Positions 36,109 to 47,714 of a stretch of 64,000 nt of DNA are shown here, piece after piece. The notes beneath the pieces were generated by a model. It was given only the letters and a program-made list of their open reading frames with translations, was not told where the DNA came from and did not search any database. Made by a program: the position numbers and the translations under genes. Position 1 is the first letter of the stretch; every line of letters starts with the position of its first letter. The stretch is from Bradyrhizobium sp. Tv2a-2 (GTDB lineage Bacteria; Pseudomonadota; Alphaproteobacteria; Rhizobiales; Xanthobacteraceae): NCBI RefSeq assembly GCF_000472425.1, contig NZ_AXAI01000004.1, positions 186,001-250,000 on the forward strand. Direction: 5' to 3'.

Positions 36109-36126
36109 AGCCGCCCGAAGGCGGCT
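36109..36126 (-). terminator. Terminator-like hairpin facing the lysozyme gene
   Basis: AGCCGCC (36109-36115) and GGCGGCT (36120-36126) enclose CGAA. Read on the minus strand the stem is followed by TTCTCTTT, a good intrinsic terminator. It would end a minus-strand transcript from higher coordinates, where no intact gene is now seen. Confidence 0.6.
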
Positions 36127-36659
36127 GTTGGGATGCGATCGCGCCTGATCAGGTTTGGTCGCGATTTCACTCTCAGGTTGAGATAGATTCAAATCACATT
36201 CATGAGGTGATCGTTGTTTTCGGTCTGACTCTCGTGCTTGGCGTCGCGGTAACGATGCTGTCTCGGAAATCACAGAGCGGTGATGCCTTGCTTAAGTTGC
36301 GCGGTCGCGCCGCGGCCCTATTCCGAGGATCGCTTGCAGAAGAACTTCGCCGAGGTGCGGGAACTTGCCTTTGGCAATGGGAGCGCCGACAGCTCGCCGA
36401 CATGCGCCGATCAGGGGGCCGTCGAGGGAGACGCCGACGGCGGCTCCATTACCGATTAATCGAACAAGATGGCGAATACCGTGGCCGCGAACAACCGGCC
36501 CCGGAAAGTCTACAACCCGGTGAACACCACCAGCGTTCGGCGGTTCGATGAAGCTAGTCTGGGGGCAAGAACCTAGAACAGAAAGCAGCCAAAAGGGTCA
36601 TATCGCCGCCCTTTATGACACTCATGAAATCAGGGAAACCTGCTAAGCCATTGAAATAA
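36127..36659. other. Gene-poor stretch before tRNA-Asp, possible phage remnant
   Basis: About 530 bases contain broken frames only. One plus frame at about 36318-36460 reads VAPRPYSEDRLQKNFAEVRE and then ends in TAA; the same frame resumes as SNKMANTVAANNRPRKVYNP to a TAG near 36576. These look like fragments of a phage or surface protein, but no family is recognisable. Confidence 0.3.
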
Positions 36660-36736
36660 TGGCGCGAGAGACGGGGCTCGAACCCGCGACCTCCGCCGTG
36701 ACAGGGCGGCGCTCTAACCAACTGAGCTACTCCCGC
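36660..36736 (-). tRNA. tRNA-Asp (GTC)
   Basis: On the minus strand a full cloverleaf reads from GCGGGAG at 36736 (acceptor stem pairing with CTCTCGC), through D arm AGCTCAGTTGGTTAGAGC, anticodon loop CTGTCAC with GTC, and T arm GCGGGTTCGAGCCCC, to an encoded CCA at 36660-36662. It is 77 bases long. Confidence 0.95.
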
Positions 36737-36953
36737 GGATGCAGTGAAGACCGCGTTCGAGCAGGGCTTAAAGGGGCCACCTTTCCAAGTCAAGCAGCTT
36801 GGACAAGTCCGCATTATCCGGCGGTTTTCGCGATGCCGATGCAGGAAATGCCCTGTTTTCAGGGCGAAGTGGCATAGTAGGCCCCAGCCGAATCGTCTAA
36901 GGCCTGAAAGTCTTAGGTTCCTAAGCCGTTCTTAACAACGAGGAGGGCCAAAC

Positions 36954-37253
36954 ATGGCGAAGAAAGCAGCTAGCCCGGCCACCATTACGCTCAAGCACCT
37001 TGCCGCGGCGATCGCCGAGGATCAGGAGCTGTCCAAGAAGCAGGCCGAAAGCATCCTGACCGACATGGTCACGCGGATCACCAAGCACCTGAAGAAGGGC
37101 GAACGCATCCGCATCGTTGGACTCGGCATCCTCCAGGTGCGCAAGCGCGCCGCCCGCATGGGGCGGAACCCGGCCACCGGCGAGCAGATCCAGATCAAGG
37201 CCAGCAAGAAGGTCGCCTTCCGCGCCGCCAAGGAGCTCAAGGAAGCGATCTAA
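36954..37253 (+). CDS. HU-family DNA-binding protein
   Basis: The 99-residue nucleoid protein has the HU/IHF fold: helices in ITLKHLAAAIAEDQELSKKQAESIL, then the beta arm region RIRIVGLGILQVRKRAARMGRNPATGEQIQIKASKKVAFRAAKELK with the RNPATGE/P-loop signature used to bend DNA. GAGGAGG precedes ATG 36954. In many alphaproteobacteria an HU gene follows lon and tRNA genes; here it lies 5 kb from lon and in the opposite direction. Confidence 0.92.
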   Translation: MAKKAASPATITLKHLAAAIAEDQELSKKQAESILTDMVTRITKHLKKGERIRIVGLGILQVRKRAARMGRNPATGEQIQIKASKKVAFRAAKELKEAI

Positions 37254-37373
37254 AAAGACCTCTCGCCTCGTCTATCGGCTTCGCGCCATTTCGAAGGTTT
37301 TTCGCGGCCCTCGGAATGGCATTTCTTTTTGTGGTATTGTTTCCCGATCCCCTCCAAGCCGCGGTTTTCGACT

Positions 37374-38627
37374 GTGTCCTCCTCTCTGCCGTTTCAGCAT
37401 AGCGTTACAGAGCGCTTCCTCCGCTACGTCACCATCGACACCCAATCCGATCCGGAGTCGCCGACCTGCCCCTCGACCGGGAAGCAGAAGGACCTCGGCC
37501 GCCTGCTCGCCGCAGAGCTGAAAGACATTGGCCTTGCCGACGCCCATCTCGACGAGCACGGCTATGTCTACGCAACGATCCCGGCTACGACGACCAAGAA
37601 GGTGCCGGTGATCTGCTTCTGCTCGCACATGGACACTTCGCCCGACTGCACCGGCAAGAACGTCAAGCCGCAGATCGTCAGGAACTACCAGGGCGGCGAC
37701 ATAACCCTGTCCGCCGATCCGAGCCAGATCATCCGCGCAGCCGAACATCCGGCGCTGCAGCAGCAGATCGGCCATGACATCATCACGACCGACGGGACGA
37801 CGCTGCTTGGTGCCGACAACAAGGCCGGCGTTGCCGAGATCATGGATGCGGCGCAGTTCCTGGTGCAGAACCCGCAGATCAAGCACGGCACGATCAAGAT
37901 ACTGTTCACACCCGACGAGGAGATCGGCCGCGGCGTCGACAAGGTCGACCTGAAGAAGTTGGCTGCCGATTTCGCCTATACGATGGACGGCGAGACTGCG
38001 GGCCAGATCGAGGACGAAACTTTCTCGGCCGACGCCGCTACCATCATCATCCAGGGCGTCAGCACCCATCCGGGCTTTGCCAAGGGCAAGATGGAGCACG
38101 CGATCAAGATCGCGGCAGCAATCATCGAGCAGCTGCCGAAGGACACCTGCTCGCCCGAGACCACCGAGGGCAAGGAAGGTTTCCTGCACCCGATCGGCAT
38201 CTCCGGCGCGCTGGAGCAGACAACGATCGGATTCATCGTGCGTGACTTCACCGTTGCCGGGCTGAAGCAGAAAGAGGCGCTCCTGGAGCGGATCGTCAAG
38301 GACGTGATGAAGGACTATCCGCGCTCCACCTACCGCATGGAGATCAAGGAGCAGTACCGCAACATGAAAGAGATCATCGACCGTCACCCCGAAACGGTCG
38401 ACTACGCGATCGAAGCGATCCGCCGCGCCGGGCTCACGCCGGAGCGCAGTTCGATCCGCGGCGGCACCGATGGCTCACGCCTCTCCTTCATGGGCCTGCC
38501 CTGCCCCAACATCTTCGCTGGCGAACACGCCTTCCACTCCCGCCTGGAATGGGTCAGCCGCCAGGACATGGAAAAGGCCGCCGAGACCATCGTACACTTG
38601 GCGATGATTTGGGAAGAGAAGTCGTAG
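37374..38627 (+). CDS. pepT: Peptidase T (tripeptide aminopeptidase)
   Basis: PepT is an M20B zinc aminopeptidase that releases the N-terminal residue from tripeptides. The 417-residue product keeps the metal ligands: His in FCSHMDTSPD, Asp in GADNKAGV, the Glu pair in PDEEIGRG, Asp in TMDGE, and His in GEHAFHSRLEW. The start is probably GTG 37374 (SSSLPFQHSVTERF follows), 120 bases after the HU stop; a TTG at 37329 would add an unlikely extension. Length agrees with E. coli PepT (408). Confidence 0.93.
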   Translation: MSSSLPFQHSVTERFLRYVTIDTQSDPESPTCPSTGKQKDLGRLLAAELKDIGLADAHLDEHGYVYATIPATTTKKVPVICFCSHMDTSPDCTGKNVKPQIVRNYQGGDITLSADPSQIIRAAEHPALQQQIGHDIITTDGTTLLGADNKAGVAEIMDAAQFLVQNPQIKHGTIKILFTPDEEIGRGVDKVDLKKLAADFAYTMDGETAGQIEDETFSADAATIIIQGVSTHPGFAKGKMEHAIKIAAAIIEQLPKDTCSPETTEGKEGFLHPIGISGALEQTTIGFIVRDFTVAGLKQKEALLERIVKDVMKDYPRSTYRMEIKEQYRNMKEIIDRHPETVDYAIEAIRRAGLTPERSSIRGGTDGSRLSFMGLPCPNIFAGEHAFHSRLEWVSRQDMEKAAETIVHLAMIWEEKS

Positions 38628-38641
38628 CCTGATCCGCCTCG

Positions 38642-39505
38642 CTACGACGCCCGTGCCGTGACGATCCAGATCGCGGCCGGCAGCACCACGCTCTCGCCCT
38701 GCACGAATTGCGCGAGCGCATCGCGGATCGAGGCGCGCGCCGCTTCGCGCACCTCCTCCGGCTGATCCTGCAGCGCGCGGCTGGCCGGGCCGATTTCGAG
38801 CGCGCCTTGAACGGCAGCATCGAGCCCGCGCCCGATCGCGATATCGAGCGACAGATCGTGCGGCCGCATCGTAATCCCGGTGTAGCCGGCCTCGCCGAGA
38901 ATCCGGTGTACCCGTTCTTCGGAGGCAAATGAGAACGGCCCGGGATCCTCGGGGCCGACCTGCGGCAGCTTGGGGACGTGCTTGTAGACCGCTTGCAAGG
39001 GGGTCATCATCCACGGATTATGCTTCGGCTCGCGCCAGCAGATGAAGGCCACGCGCCCGTCACGCTTCAGCGCCTTGCGCAAATTCGCAAAAGAGACGGC
39101 AGGCTCAGCGAAGAACATCACGCCAAAGCGCGAGGTCACGAGATCGAAGCTCTGGGGATCGAAGGGATAGACGGTCGCATCCGCGAGCGCGAAATCCAGC
39201 GGTAAGTCTTTGGGCGCGAGCTCACGCCCCCGCGCAAGCATCGGCGCAGAGATATCGACGCCGAGCACAAAGCCGCCGGGTGCAACACGTCCAGCCAGCG
39301 CAATGCTGGTCGCGCCGCAGCCACAGCCGACATCGATGACACGGTTGCCAGCCTTGGGCGCGGCGGAGGCGATCAAGATATCCGAGATCGGCGCCAGCAG
39401 AATGTCCTGCACCGCCTGCCGATCCGTCCAGTGCTGACCGCCCGGACCATTCCAATAGGCGATCTGGTCGGCGTTACGATCATGACCTACGGGCGTTTCC
39501 ATCAT
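38642..39505 (-). CDS. Class I SAM-dependent methyltransferase
   Basis: The 287-residue protein has motif I VIDVGCGCGATS (about 57-68), motif II region VLGVDISAPML, DFALADATVYPF, and FDLVTSRFGVMFFAEP, as in UbiE/type-11 methyltransferases. The N-terminus NADQIAYWNGPGGQHWTDRQ is shared by a broad family of unknown substrate. Two adjacent ATGs (39503-39505 and 39500-39502) follow GCGAGGTG. The gene starts 46 bases after the P450 stop on the same strand, so the two may act together. It converges with pepT. Confidence 0.85.
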   Translation of the reverse strand: MMETPVGHDRNADQIAYWNGPGGQHWTDRQAVQDILLAPISDILIASAAPKAGNRVIDVGCGCGATSIALAGRVAPGGFVLGVDISAPMLARGRELAPKDLPLDFALADATVYPFDPQSFDLVTSRFGVMFFAEPAVSFANLRKALKRDGRVAFICWREPKHNPWMMTPLQAVYKHVPKLPQVGPEDPGPFSFASEERVHRILGEAGYTGITMRPHDLSLDIAIGRGLDAAVQGALEIGPASRALQDQPEEVREAARASIRDALAQFVQGESVVLPAAIWIVTARAS

Positions 39506-39551
39506 CACCTCGCAATACGTTGCGGGCCGTGCTGCACGAGTGTTGATGAAA

Positions 39552-40991
39552 TCACCCAGGTTGGCAATCGCAGCACGGCGGATGTCGGGCATTTGATCGG
39601 GGCGTGATCCGCATCGGCAAGCCATAGCCAGGCCGCAGGGTGATCTTCTGCAACGGCCACACTTTCGCACCAGGTACCAGCTGCATGTCGAACCGCTGCA
39701 CCAGCCTCGCCAGCACAAGTGTGGCTTCCTGCAAGGCGAAGGACGAGCCGATGCAGGTGCGAGGACCGGCACCGAACGGCAAATAGGCAAAGCGAGGAAT
39801 TTTGGCTTTTGCGGCGCCAAGAAACCGCGTCGGATCGAACAGATCGGGCTGCTCCCACAAGCGACGGTGCCGATGCAGGATGTAGGGCGCGATCACGATC
39901 AGCGATTGCGGCTGCAGGCTGATCTCGCCGATCACCTCGGCGCGTTCCGGCACGCGGCTCAGCGCGGCGATGGATGGGTAGAGCCGCAACGCCTCCTCGA
40001 CCACGGCTTTGGTCACGACCAACCGCTCGAGGAGCCCGTTGCGATCGCCATCGAGTTCCGCATCCGCCTCTGCCCGCACCCGCGCAGACCAATATGGCGA
40101 TTGCGACAGCAGGAATGCCGCCCAGGCCAAGGCATTCGCTGTGGTCTCATGCCCCGCCGAAAGAAAGGTCAGGACATTCGCGCGCACCTCGGCGAGGCTC
40201 ATCGGCCGCCCCGTCGCCGGATCGAGCGCGCGCAGGAGCAGCGCCAGGAGATCATCGGGTGCACCGGTATCCGTCGAATGATCAAGCCGGCGACGCCTGG
40301 CCGCGATAACCTCGTCGATGACACCCTCGAAATAGGCCATGGTTTGCCGCAAGCGCCTGCGACCGCGCCGCGGCACGTAATCGGGTGCGCCGATCAGGTC
40401 CAGCACGCTGATCCTGCCAATCGCGCCAAAATAGTCGTTCATGGCAACGCGAAAGGCATCGAAATTGCTACCGATGCCGTCCGAGAAGATGGTGAGCGCG
40501 AGCACGTGCAACGTCAGCAGGGTGAACTCGGCGGCGACATCGACAATGCTTCCAGGCTTGAGCTTGCCCCAGTGATTGCCGAGATTATCGGCAGCCCTGA
40601 GCATGGCATCAGTGAAGGACGTCACCGTGCGGCGCGCAAACAACGGCGCAAGCGTCCGGCGCTGCACGTCCCATCGCTGCCCTTCGACGCTCAAGAGGCC
40701 ATCAGCAAGCCCGGTCGCGAGGATGCGGCGCTGGATCGGGTCCTTGCGATAATTCGCCGAATTGTCGACCAGCACGCGCTTGATCGCGGCGGGATCATGA
40801 ACCAGGACAGGGTCGAGGAATGGCAGCCTCACCCGTACAATCGGCTGTTCGAAAAATCCCGCGCTCCAGCACTCCAGGGGGTTTCGCTTCAGCGTTGCCA
40901 GAAGCCGCAACAGGCCGGGCATGTCCGCTGGCGGCACGGGCGCCGGCGGACGGAAAACTCCTCTCATCTCGATTTCGGAAGGCGACGACAT
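39552..40991 (-). CDS. Cytochrome P450
   Basis: The 479-residue monooxygenase has the haem-binding FGAGPRTCIG with Cys413, the I-helix oxygen-activating AGHETTAN, and the ExxR motif in EEALRLYPS. There is no membrane anchor, so it is a soluble bacterial P450; no ferredoxin or reductase is adjacent. The tail after residue 460 is Cys-rich (HPPCCDCQPG), which is unusual. ATG 40991 lies at the family-typical N-terminus. The substrate is unknown; the downstream methyltransferase suggests small-molecule tailoring. Confidence 0.92.
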   Translation of the reverse strand: MSSPSEIEMRGVFRPPAPVPPADMPGLLRLLATLKRNPLECWSAGFFEQPIVRVRLPFLDPVLVHDPAAIKRVLVDNSANYRKDPIQRRILATGLADGLLSVEGQRWDVQRRTLAPLFARRTVTSFTDAMLRAADNLGNHWGKLKPGSIVDVAAEFTLLTLHVLALTIFSDGIGSNFDAFRVAMNDYFGAIGRISVLDLIGAPDYVPRRGRRRLRQTMAYFEGVIDEVIAARRRRLDHSTDTGAPDDLLALLLRALDPATGRPMSLAEVRANVLTFLSAGHETTANALAWAAFLLSQSPYWSARVRAEADAELDGDRNGLLERLVVTKAVVEEALRLYPSIAALSRVPERAEVIGEISLQPQSLIVIAPYILHRHRRLWEQPDLFDPTRFLGAAKAKIPRFAYLPFGAGPRTCIGSSFALQEATLVLARLVQRFDMQLVPGAKVWPLQKITLRPGYGLPMRITPRSNARHPPCCDCQPG

Positions 40992-41320
40992 GCTGGTCGG
41001 ATACGAATCAATGAATCGTACTGGAACGCGGTAATGGACCCAAGGGCCCCTGCGCGAAAGTTTTGCGACGCCACCGACCGCAGACAGCCGCGGCCCCGGG
41101 CACTTGACCGGCCCCATTCAATGCCGGTTAACCACGCGAGGCCCGGTGCGCAAAACGCACGGCGGTCCGATCGCCCCGGGGAATCAAGCGGCCAAACCAT
41201 CAAAATTGATCATTCGGCTAAACCCTAACGAAGCGCGTCCTGTGCAGAATGTGAGGTGTCCGGTTGCCACTGGAATGTATTCGCTCTGCCGAACTTGTCG
41301 ATGAAACGTAGGATCCGCTC
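40992..41320. other. Intergenic region between P450 and PilZ genes
   Basis: About 330 bases with no convincing frame or RNA gene. It must contain the divergent promoters of the P450 and PilZ genes. Confidence 0.5.
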
Positions 41321-41569
41321 ATGTCTCAACAGCGATTGTATCCGCGACAAAGGCCCGATGGCCGGCTTTCCAAGGCCGCCAAGATCCTGTCGGCTCCGAA
41401 TGCGCCGGTCATCGAGTGCACCCTGATCGACTACTCGGCTGGCGGCGCTTGCCTGCAGTTGCAGAAATTTGCCGACCTGCCCCCGCGCTTCGAGCTGATC
41501 TACGGCACCACCAGAAAGCGCTGCCGGCTGGTCTGGAAACGGGCCATGCGAGTCGGCGTATCGTTCTGA
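41321..41569 (+). CDS. PilZ domain protein
   Basis: The 82-residue stand-alone PilZ domain should bind cyclic di-GMP. RLYPR (residues 5-9) fits the RxxxR motif, and DYSAGG (about 37-42) fits D/N-x-S-x-x-G, with a spacing of about 28 residues as in functional domains. The rest is beta-barrel (FELIYGTTRKRCRLVWKRAMRVGVSF). It stands alone, so its output partner is unknown; a GGDEF cyclase is encoded 17 kb away in this window. Confidence 0.85.
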   Translation: MSQQRLYPRQRPDGRLSKAAKILSAPNAPVIECTLIDYSAGGACLQLQKFADLPPRFELIYGTTRKRCRLVWKRAMRVGVSF

Positions 41570-41718
41570 GCCGTCGACCAAAGGCCTGCCTAGGAGAACG
41601 AGCGACACGAGGCGAGAAAAAGCCTGGCCCGACGAAAACCACCGAGCGAGGCTCCAGCTTGGGTTAGCCAAATGCTGACACGAGCCTTACGGTGCGTCGC
41701 TTTCGCACGAAGCATGAA

Positions 41719-41793
41719 TGGTGGGCGGTGAGAGGATCGAACTCCCGACCAATGGTGTGTAAAACCAGTGCTCTACCGCTGAGCTAACCGCCC
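41719..41793 (-). tRNA. tRNA-Val (TAC)
   Basis: The minus strand from 41793 reads GGGCGGT (acceptor), D arm AGCTCAGCGGTAGAGC, anticodon stem CTGGT with loop TTTACAC carrying TAC, T arm GGGAGTTCGATCCTC and ACCGCCC-A-CCA ending at 41719. It is 75 bases with an encoded CCA. Confidence 0.95.
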
Positions 41794-41849
41794 TTTACAA
41801 GGCGCTGTTTAACCCTGACCCACCCCGATGCGCAAGGCTGGTCCCAGGA

Positions 41850-42251
41850 TCAGTCCGTTGGCCGTCCAGGTAAGTCCGACACCTCGCTGCGCCATGGCAC
41901 GGCCGAGCGGCACCAGATCTGACGGGTGGGCTTGAGCGCGGCGCGCTGGCGGATCGCGCCCCAGCGAATGCCCCAGTCGTCGGTGTGCTCGCCCTCGCCG
42001 CTGGTAAACAGCGGCGAACCGCAATCGCCGCAGAAATGCTGATAGCGGACGCCGCCGTTGTCTCCGGTCTTGGCGTAGATTTTCGTCTCACCTCTGCTGT
42101 GGATCTGGCTACCTGAGCAGATCACCGTCACCCGGTAGGGTGAGCCCGTCAGGGTCTGGCAATCCGTACAGTTGCAGATCCAGACGGCTTCTTGATCGAT
42201 ATCGGCCTCAAAAACGATTCGGCCGCAGTGGCATTGCCCGTCGATATGCAT
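41850..42251 (-). CDS. GFA family (glutathione-dependent formaldehyde-activating-like) protein
   Basis: The 133-residue zinc protein has the GFA Cys pattern: GQCHCG near residue 6, CNCTDCQ near 32, and HFCGDCGSPLF near 72. These ligate two zinc ions. The family was named for formaldehyde activation, but most members have no proven substrate. ATG 42251 matches the typical N-terminus. It lies downstream of the lon terminator on the same strand. Confidence 0.85.
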   Translation of the reverse strand: MHIDGQCHCGRIVFEADIDQEAVWICNCTDCQTLTGSPYRVTVICSGSQIHSRGETKIYAKTGDNGGVRYQHFCGDCGSPLFTSGEGEHTDDWGIRWGAIRQRAALKPTRQIWCRSAVPWRSEVSDLPGRPTD

Positions 42252-42325
42252 GGCGCATGAACTCTCATTCTTGTTTGACGCGATTTTCTTGGCGCACCGC
42301 CCTCCATCTCGCGCGAAAAATGAGA

Positions 42326-42359
42326 TCAAAAAAAGAAACGGCGCCCGAAGGCGCCGTTT
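42326..42359 (-). terminator. Strong intrinsic terminator after lon
   Basis: AAACGGCGCC (42336-42345) and GGCGCCGTTT (42350-42359) form a 10-bp stem with a CGAA tetraloop. On the minus strand the stem is followed by CTTTTTTTGA, giving termination of lon. T-runs on the plus side make it bidirectional. Confidence 0.9.
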
Positions 42360-42378
42360 TTTGATGGTTGTTTTTTTG

Positions 42379-44805
<2,427 letters not shown>

Positions 44806-45125
44806 GGCCTGTTCCTTTTGCTGTGCCCCCTTGCACGCAGCCCGCGTCTTTGCGCAACCGCCACAAGGTGCCGAATTGATCCGAACGAAACGGCCTTTTT
44901 GGAGGGAAGACCGGTTCAGTTTCAGGATCGATGAGAGGCGAATCTAAAGCAGATTCTTCATCGCCCGACGCTATTAGGTGGCTATCGGGTAGGGAGGTGT
45001 CAAGTCCGTGAAATTGCCCGTAAAATTGCCGTCCAGCGCAGCATAACGCTCACGCAAACACGGCTGCGGGAAAATGCTCCGCAGCCGTCTTTCGACTACT
45101 CTTCCAAGCACGAAACCTGACGGGA
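44806..45125. other. clpX-lon intergenic region
   Basis: The 320 bases contain the clpX terminator candidate at 45060-45088 and the lon promoter. A TTGACA -35-like box lies on the minus strand at 44998-45003, but the best -10-like string (TAATAG) is 21 bases away, so I do not call a promoter. No ORF is supported. Confidence 0.4.
45060..45088 (-). terminator. Hairpin after clpX
   Basis: ACGGCTGCGG (45060-45069) and CCGCAGCCGT (45079-45088) are perfect 10-bp arms around a 9-base loop, 37 bases downstream of the clpX stop. The following bases on the minus strand (GTTTGCG) give only a short T-run. Confidence 0.65.
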
Positions 45126-46400
45126 TCAGGCGCTCGCGCTGCTCTCGACCGCGCGGTCCGAACGGTCGGCATAGATGTACAGCGGTCGCGCCGTACCTTC
45201 CACGACCTCGCGCGAGATGACTACCTCTTCGACGCCTTCGAGGCCAGGCAGGTCGAACATGGTTTCGAGCAGGATGCTCTCCAGGATCGAACGCAGGCCG
45301 CGCGCACCGGTCTTGCGCTCGATTGCCTTGCGGGCGACCGCGCCCAGCGCCTCGTCGGCGAAGGTGAGCTCGATGTTCTCCATCTCGAACAGGCGCTGAT
45401 ACTGCTTGACCAGCGCGTTCTTCGGATCGGTCAGGATCTTCTTCAGCGAGGCCTCGTCCAGATCCTCCAGCGTCGCCACGACAGGCAGACGTCCAACAAA
45501 TTCGGGGATCAGGCCGTACTTCAGGAGATCCTCGGGCTCGACATGGCGGAAAATTTCGCCGGTACGCCGGTCCTCCGGCGCCAGCACCTGAGCGGCAAAG
45601 CCGATCGAGGTTGAACGCCCCCGCGCCGAGATGATCTTCTCGAGCCCAGAGAACGCGCCACCGCAGATGAAGAGGATGTTGGTCGTATCGACCTGCAGGA
45701 ACTCCTGCTGCGGGTGCTTGCGGCCGCCCTGCGGCGGGACCGAAGCCACCGTGCCTTCCATGATCTTCAACAGCGCCTGCTGCACGCCCTCGCCCGAGAC
45801 GTCCCGGGTGATCGAGGGGTTGTCGGACTTGCGGCTGATCTTGTCGATTTCGTCGATATAGACGATGCCGCGCTGCGCGCGCTCGACATTGTAGTCGGCC
45901 GCCTGCAGCAGCTTCAGGATGATGTTCTCGACGTCCTCGCCGACATAGCCGGCTTCGGTCAGTGTCGTCGCATCCGCCATGGTGAAGGGCACGTCGAGAA
46001 TCCGCGCCAGCGTCTGCGCCAGCAGCGTCTTGCCCGAGCCGGTCGGACCGATCAGCAGGATGTTCGACTTCGCAAGCTCGACGTCGTTGTGCTTGGTCTG
46101 GTGATTGAGCCGCTTGTAGTGATTGTGGACCGCAACCGAGAGCACCTTCTTGGCGTGGCTCTGGCCGATCACGTAGTCGTCGAGGACCTTGCAGATTTCC
46201 TTCGGCGTCGGGATGCCGTCGCGCGACTTCACCAGCGAAGACTTGTTCTCCTCGCGAATGATATCCATGCAGAGTTCGACGCATTCGTCGCAGATGAAGA
46301 CCGTCGGTCCCGCGATCAGCTTGCGGACCTCGTGCTGGCTCTTGCCGCAGAACGAGCAATACAGCGTGTTCTTGGAGTCGCTCGTGCCGACCTTACTCAT
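45126..46400 (-). CDS. clpX: ATP-dependent Clp protease ATP-binding subunit ClpX
   Basis: ClpX is the AAA+ unfoldase that feeds substrates to ClpP. The 424 residues start with a C4 zinc-binding domain (Cys15, Cys18, Cys37, Cys40), then Walker A GPTGSGKT (about 118-125), Walker [10 protein letters not shown], pore loop GYVGED, the ClpP-docking IGF loop (SIGFAAQ) and sensor 2 KTGARGLRS. It lies downstream of clpP with its own 425-base upstream region, so it can be transcribed separately. Confidence 0.97.
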   Translation of the reverse strand: MSKVGTSDSKNTLYCSFCGKSQHEVRKLIAGPTVFICDECVELCMDIIREENKSSLVKSRDGIPTPKEICKVLDDYVIGQSHAKKVLSVAVHNHYKRLNHQTKHNDVELAKSNILLIGPTGSGKTLLAQTLARILDVPFTMADATTLTEAGYVGEDVENIILKLLQAADYNVERAQRGIVYIDEIDKISRKSDNPSITRDVSGEGVQQALLKIMEGTVASVPPQGGRKHPQQEFLQVDTTNILFICGGAFSGLEKIISARGRSTSIGFAAQVLAPEDRRTGEIFRHVEPEDLLKYGLIPEFVGRLPVVATLEDLDEASLKKILTDPKNALVKQYQRLFEMENIELTFADEALGAVARKAIERKTGARGLRSILESILLETMFDLPGLEGVEEVVISREVVEGTARPLYIYADRSDRAVESSASA

Positions 46401-46825
46401 TCCTGTCTCCGTCCGCCGTTCGACCTCGTCCGCTCGATCGCTCCACTTCGGGAAGGTCCGTCATGGAAACTAGATAGAGCAAATTCCGTACCAAAAAAGA
46501 CCCTAGCCTTGTTCACCGTGCAGATCACGGTTGACTTACGAATCCCATGATCCTGACCGATCTTTTCGTAGCCAACCATGCTGACACCCGACTATCAAGA
46601 ATTCGCTAAACGGGCGTCTGCCTCAATCCGTGACAATACCGTGATTTGTGACCTTCGCACGAGCGGAAATCCTCGAAATCCGCCCGGCGTGGCGCCTTTG
46701 CCACGCCAAAATCAGCACGAAAGGGGAACTTTCTGCCTGCGCGGGCGCGTTGCCGCAGTGCCGCACATGCCTGCCTGCCGCAGGAGTTGCAAACCGTTAC
46801 CCTTGACGGAATCCATGCCGCCCAA
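46401..46825. other. clpP-clpX intergenic region
   Basis: The 425 bases upstream of clpX contain one clear hairpin, GGCGTGGC (46686-46693) with GCCACGCC (46700-46707), which could end the clpP transcript although a T-run is missing. The frames across it look like shadows. The clpX promoter must lie here. Confidence 0.45.
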
Positions 46826-47461
46826 TCACGCCGCCTTGGCTGCCTGCGGATCCTCAGGACGCCTGTCGATCACCTTGTCCACAAGCCCGAAATCCTTGGC
46901 CTGGTCGGCGGTGAGGAATTTGTCGCGCTCCAGCGCGTCCTCGATCGCCTTGTAGGTCTGCCCGGTGTGCTTGACGTAGATTTCATTGAGCCGCTTCTTC
47001 AGGTTCAAGATCTCCTGAGCATGCAGCATGATGTCGGTGGCCTGGCCCTGGAAGCCGCCGGAGGGCTGGTGCACCATGATGCGCGAGTTCGGCAACGAGA
47101 AGCGCATGTCCTTCTCGCCGGCGGCGAGCAACAGCGAGCCCATCGAGGCCGCCTGGCCCGTGCACAACGTCGACACTGGCGGGCGGATGAATTGCATGGT
47201 GTCGTAGATCGCAAGTCCCGACGTAACCACGCCACCCGGCGAGTTGATGTACATCGAAATTTCTTTCTTCGGATTTTCCGCCTCGAGGAACAGCAGCTGT
47301 GCGACGATCAGCGTCGACATGCCGTCCTCGACCGGACCGGTCACGAAGATGATGCGCTCCTTCAGAAGCCGCGAGAAAATGTCGTAGGCGCGTTCACCGC
47401 GGTTGGTCTGCTCGACGACCATCGGCACGAGGTTCATGTAGGTTTCAACGGGATCGCGCAT
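46826..47461 (-). CDS. clpP: ATP-dependent Clp protease proteolytic subunit
   Basis: ClpP forms the tetradecameric serine protease chamber. The 211-residue product has the catalytic triad Ser106 (GQAASMGS), His131 (MVHQPSGG) and Asp180 (ERDKFL). The N-terminus [18 protein letters not shown] is the usual alphaproteobacterial form with a short propeptide region. It lies between tig and clpX in the same direction. Confidence 0.97.
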   Translation of the reverse strand: MRDPVETYMNLVPMVVEQTNRGERAYDIFSRLLKERIIFVTGPVEDGMSTLIVAQLLFLEAENPKKEISMYINSPGGVVTSGLAIYDTMQFIRPPVSTLCTGQAASMGSLLLAAGEKDMRFSLPNSRIMVHQPSGGFQGQATDIMLHAQEILNLKKRLNEIYVKHTGQTYKAIEDALERDKFLTADQAKDFGLVDKVIDRRPEDPQAAKAA

Positions 47462-47650
47462 GAGTCACCCTAACTGCTGGGGCCGAACGTCCGACAGCAT
47501 GCCTTGGAATCAAGGACGTGACTGGCCTGACGCCCGTCCCGTGATGCTGGACGGAAGGCAGAGATATGAGCCAAATTCGCAGCGGCAAGACCTGCGACAA
47601 ACCGCCGGCCGCGACCGCCTCGGCGGCTGCTGTTCAAACCGATTCGCGAT

Positions 47651-47674
47651 GCCGCCGCCAGCTTTTGCGGCGGC
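47651..47674 (-). terminator. GC-rich hairpin downstream of tig
   Basis: GCCGCCGC (47651-47658) and GCGGCGGC (47667-47674) pair around an 8-base loop, about 40 bases after the tig stop. A second short stem (GGCCTGA / TCAGGCC, 47698-47721) overlaps the tig stop codon itself. No strong T-run is seen, so termination may be partial and allow read-through to clpP. Confidence 0.45.
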
Positions 47675-47714
47675 CTTCGCCATTCATCATTAACGCAGGC
47701 CTGACTGGTAAAAA

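Noticed and set aside
36207-36551. Plus frame starting with a hydrophobic segment before tRNA-Asp
   Set aside because: The first 20 residues could be a holin-like helix, but the remainder is Arg-rich shadow sequence and there is no good ribosome site.
44971-45003. Promoter for lon (TTGACA and TAATAG)
   Set aside because: The spacing between the boxes is 21 bases, too long for a normal sigma-70 or heat-shock promoter.
46578-46955. 125-codon plus frame across the clpP end
   Set aside because: It is antisense to clpP at its 3' end and has no domain signature.
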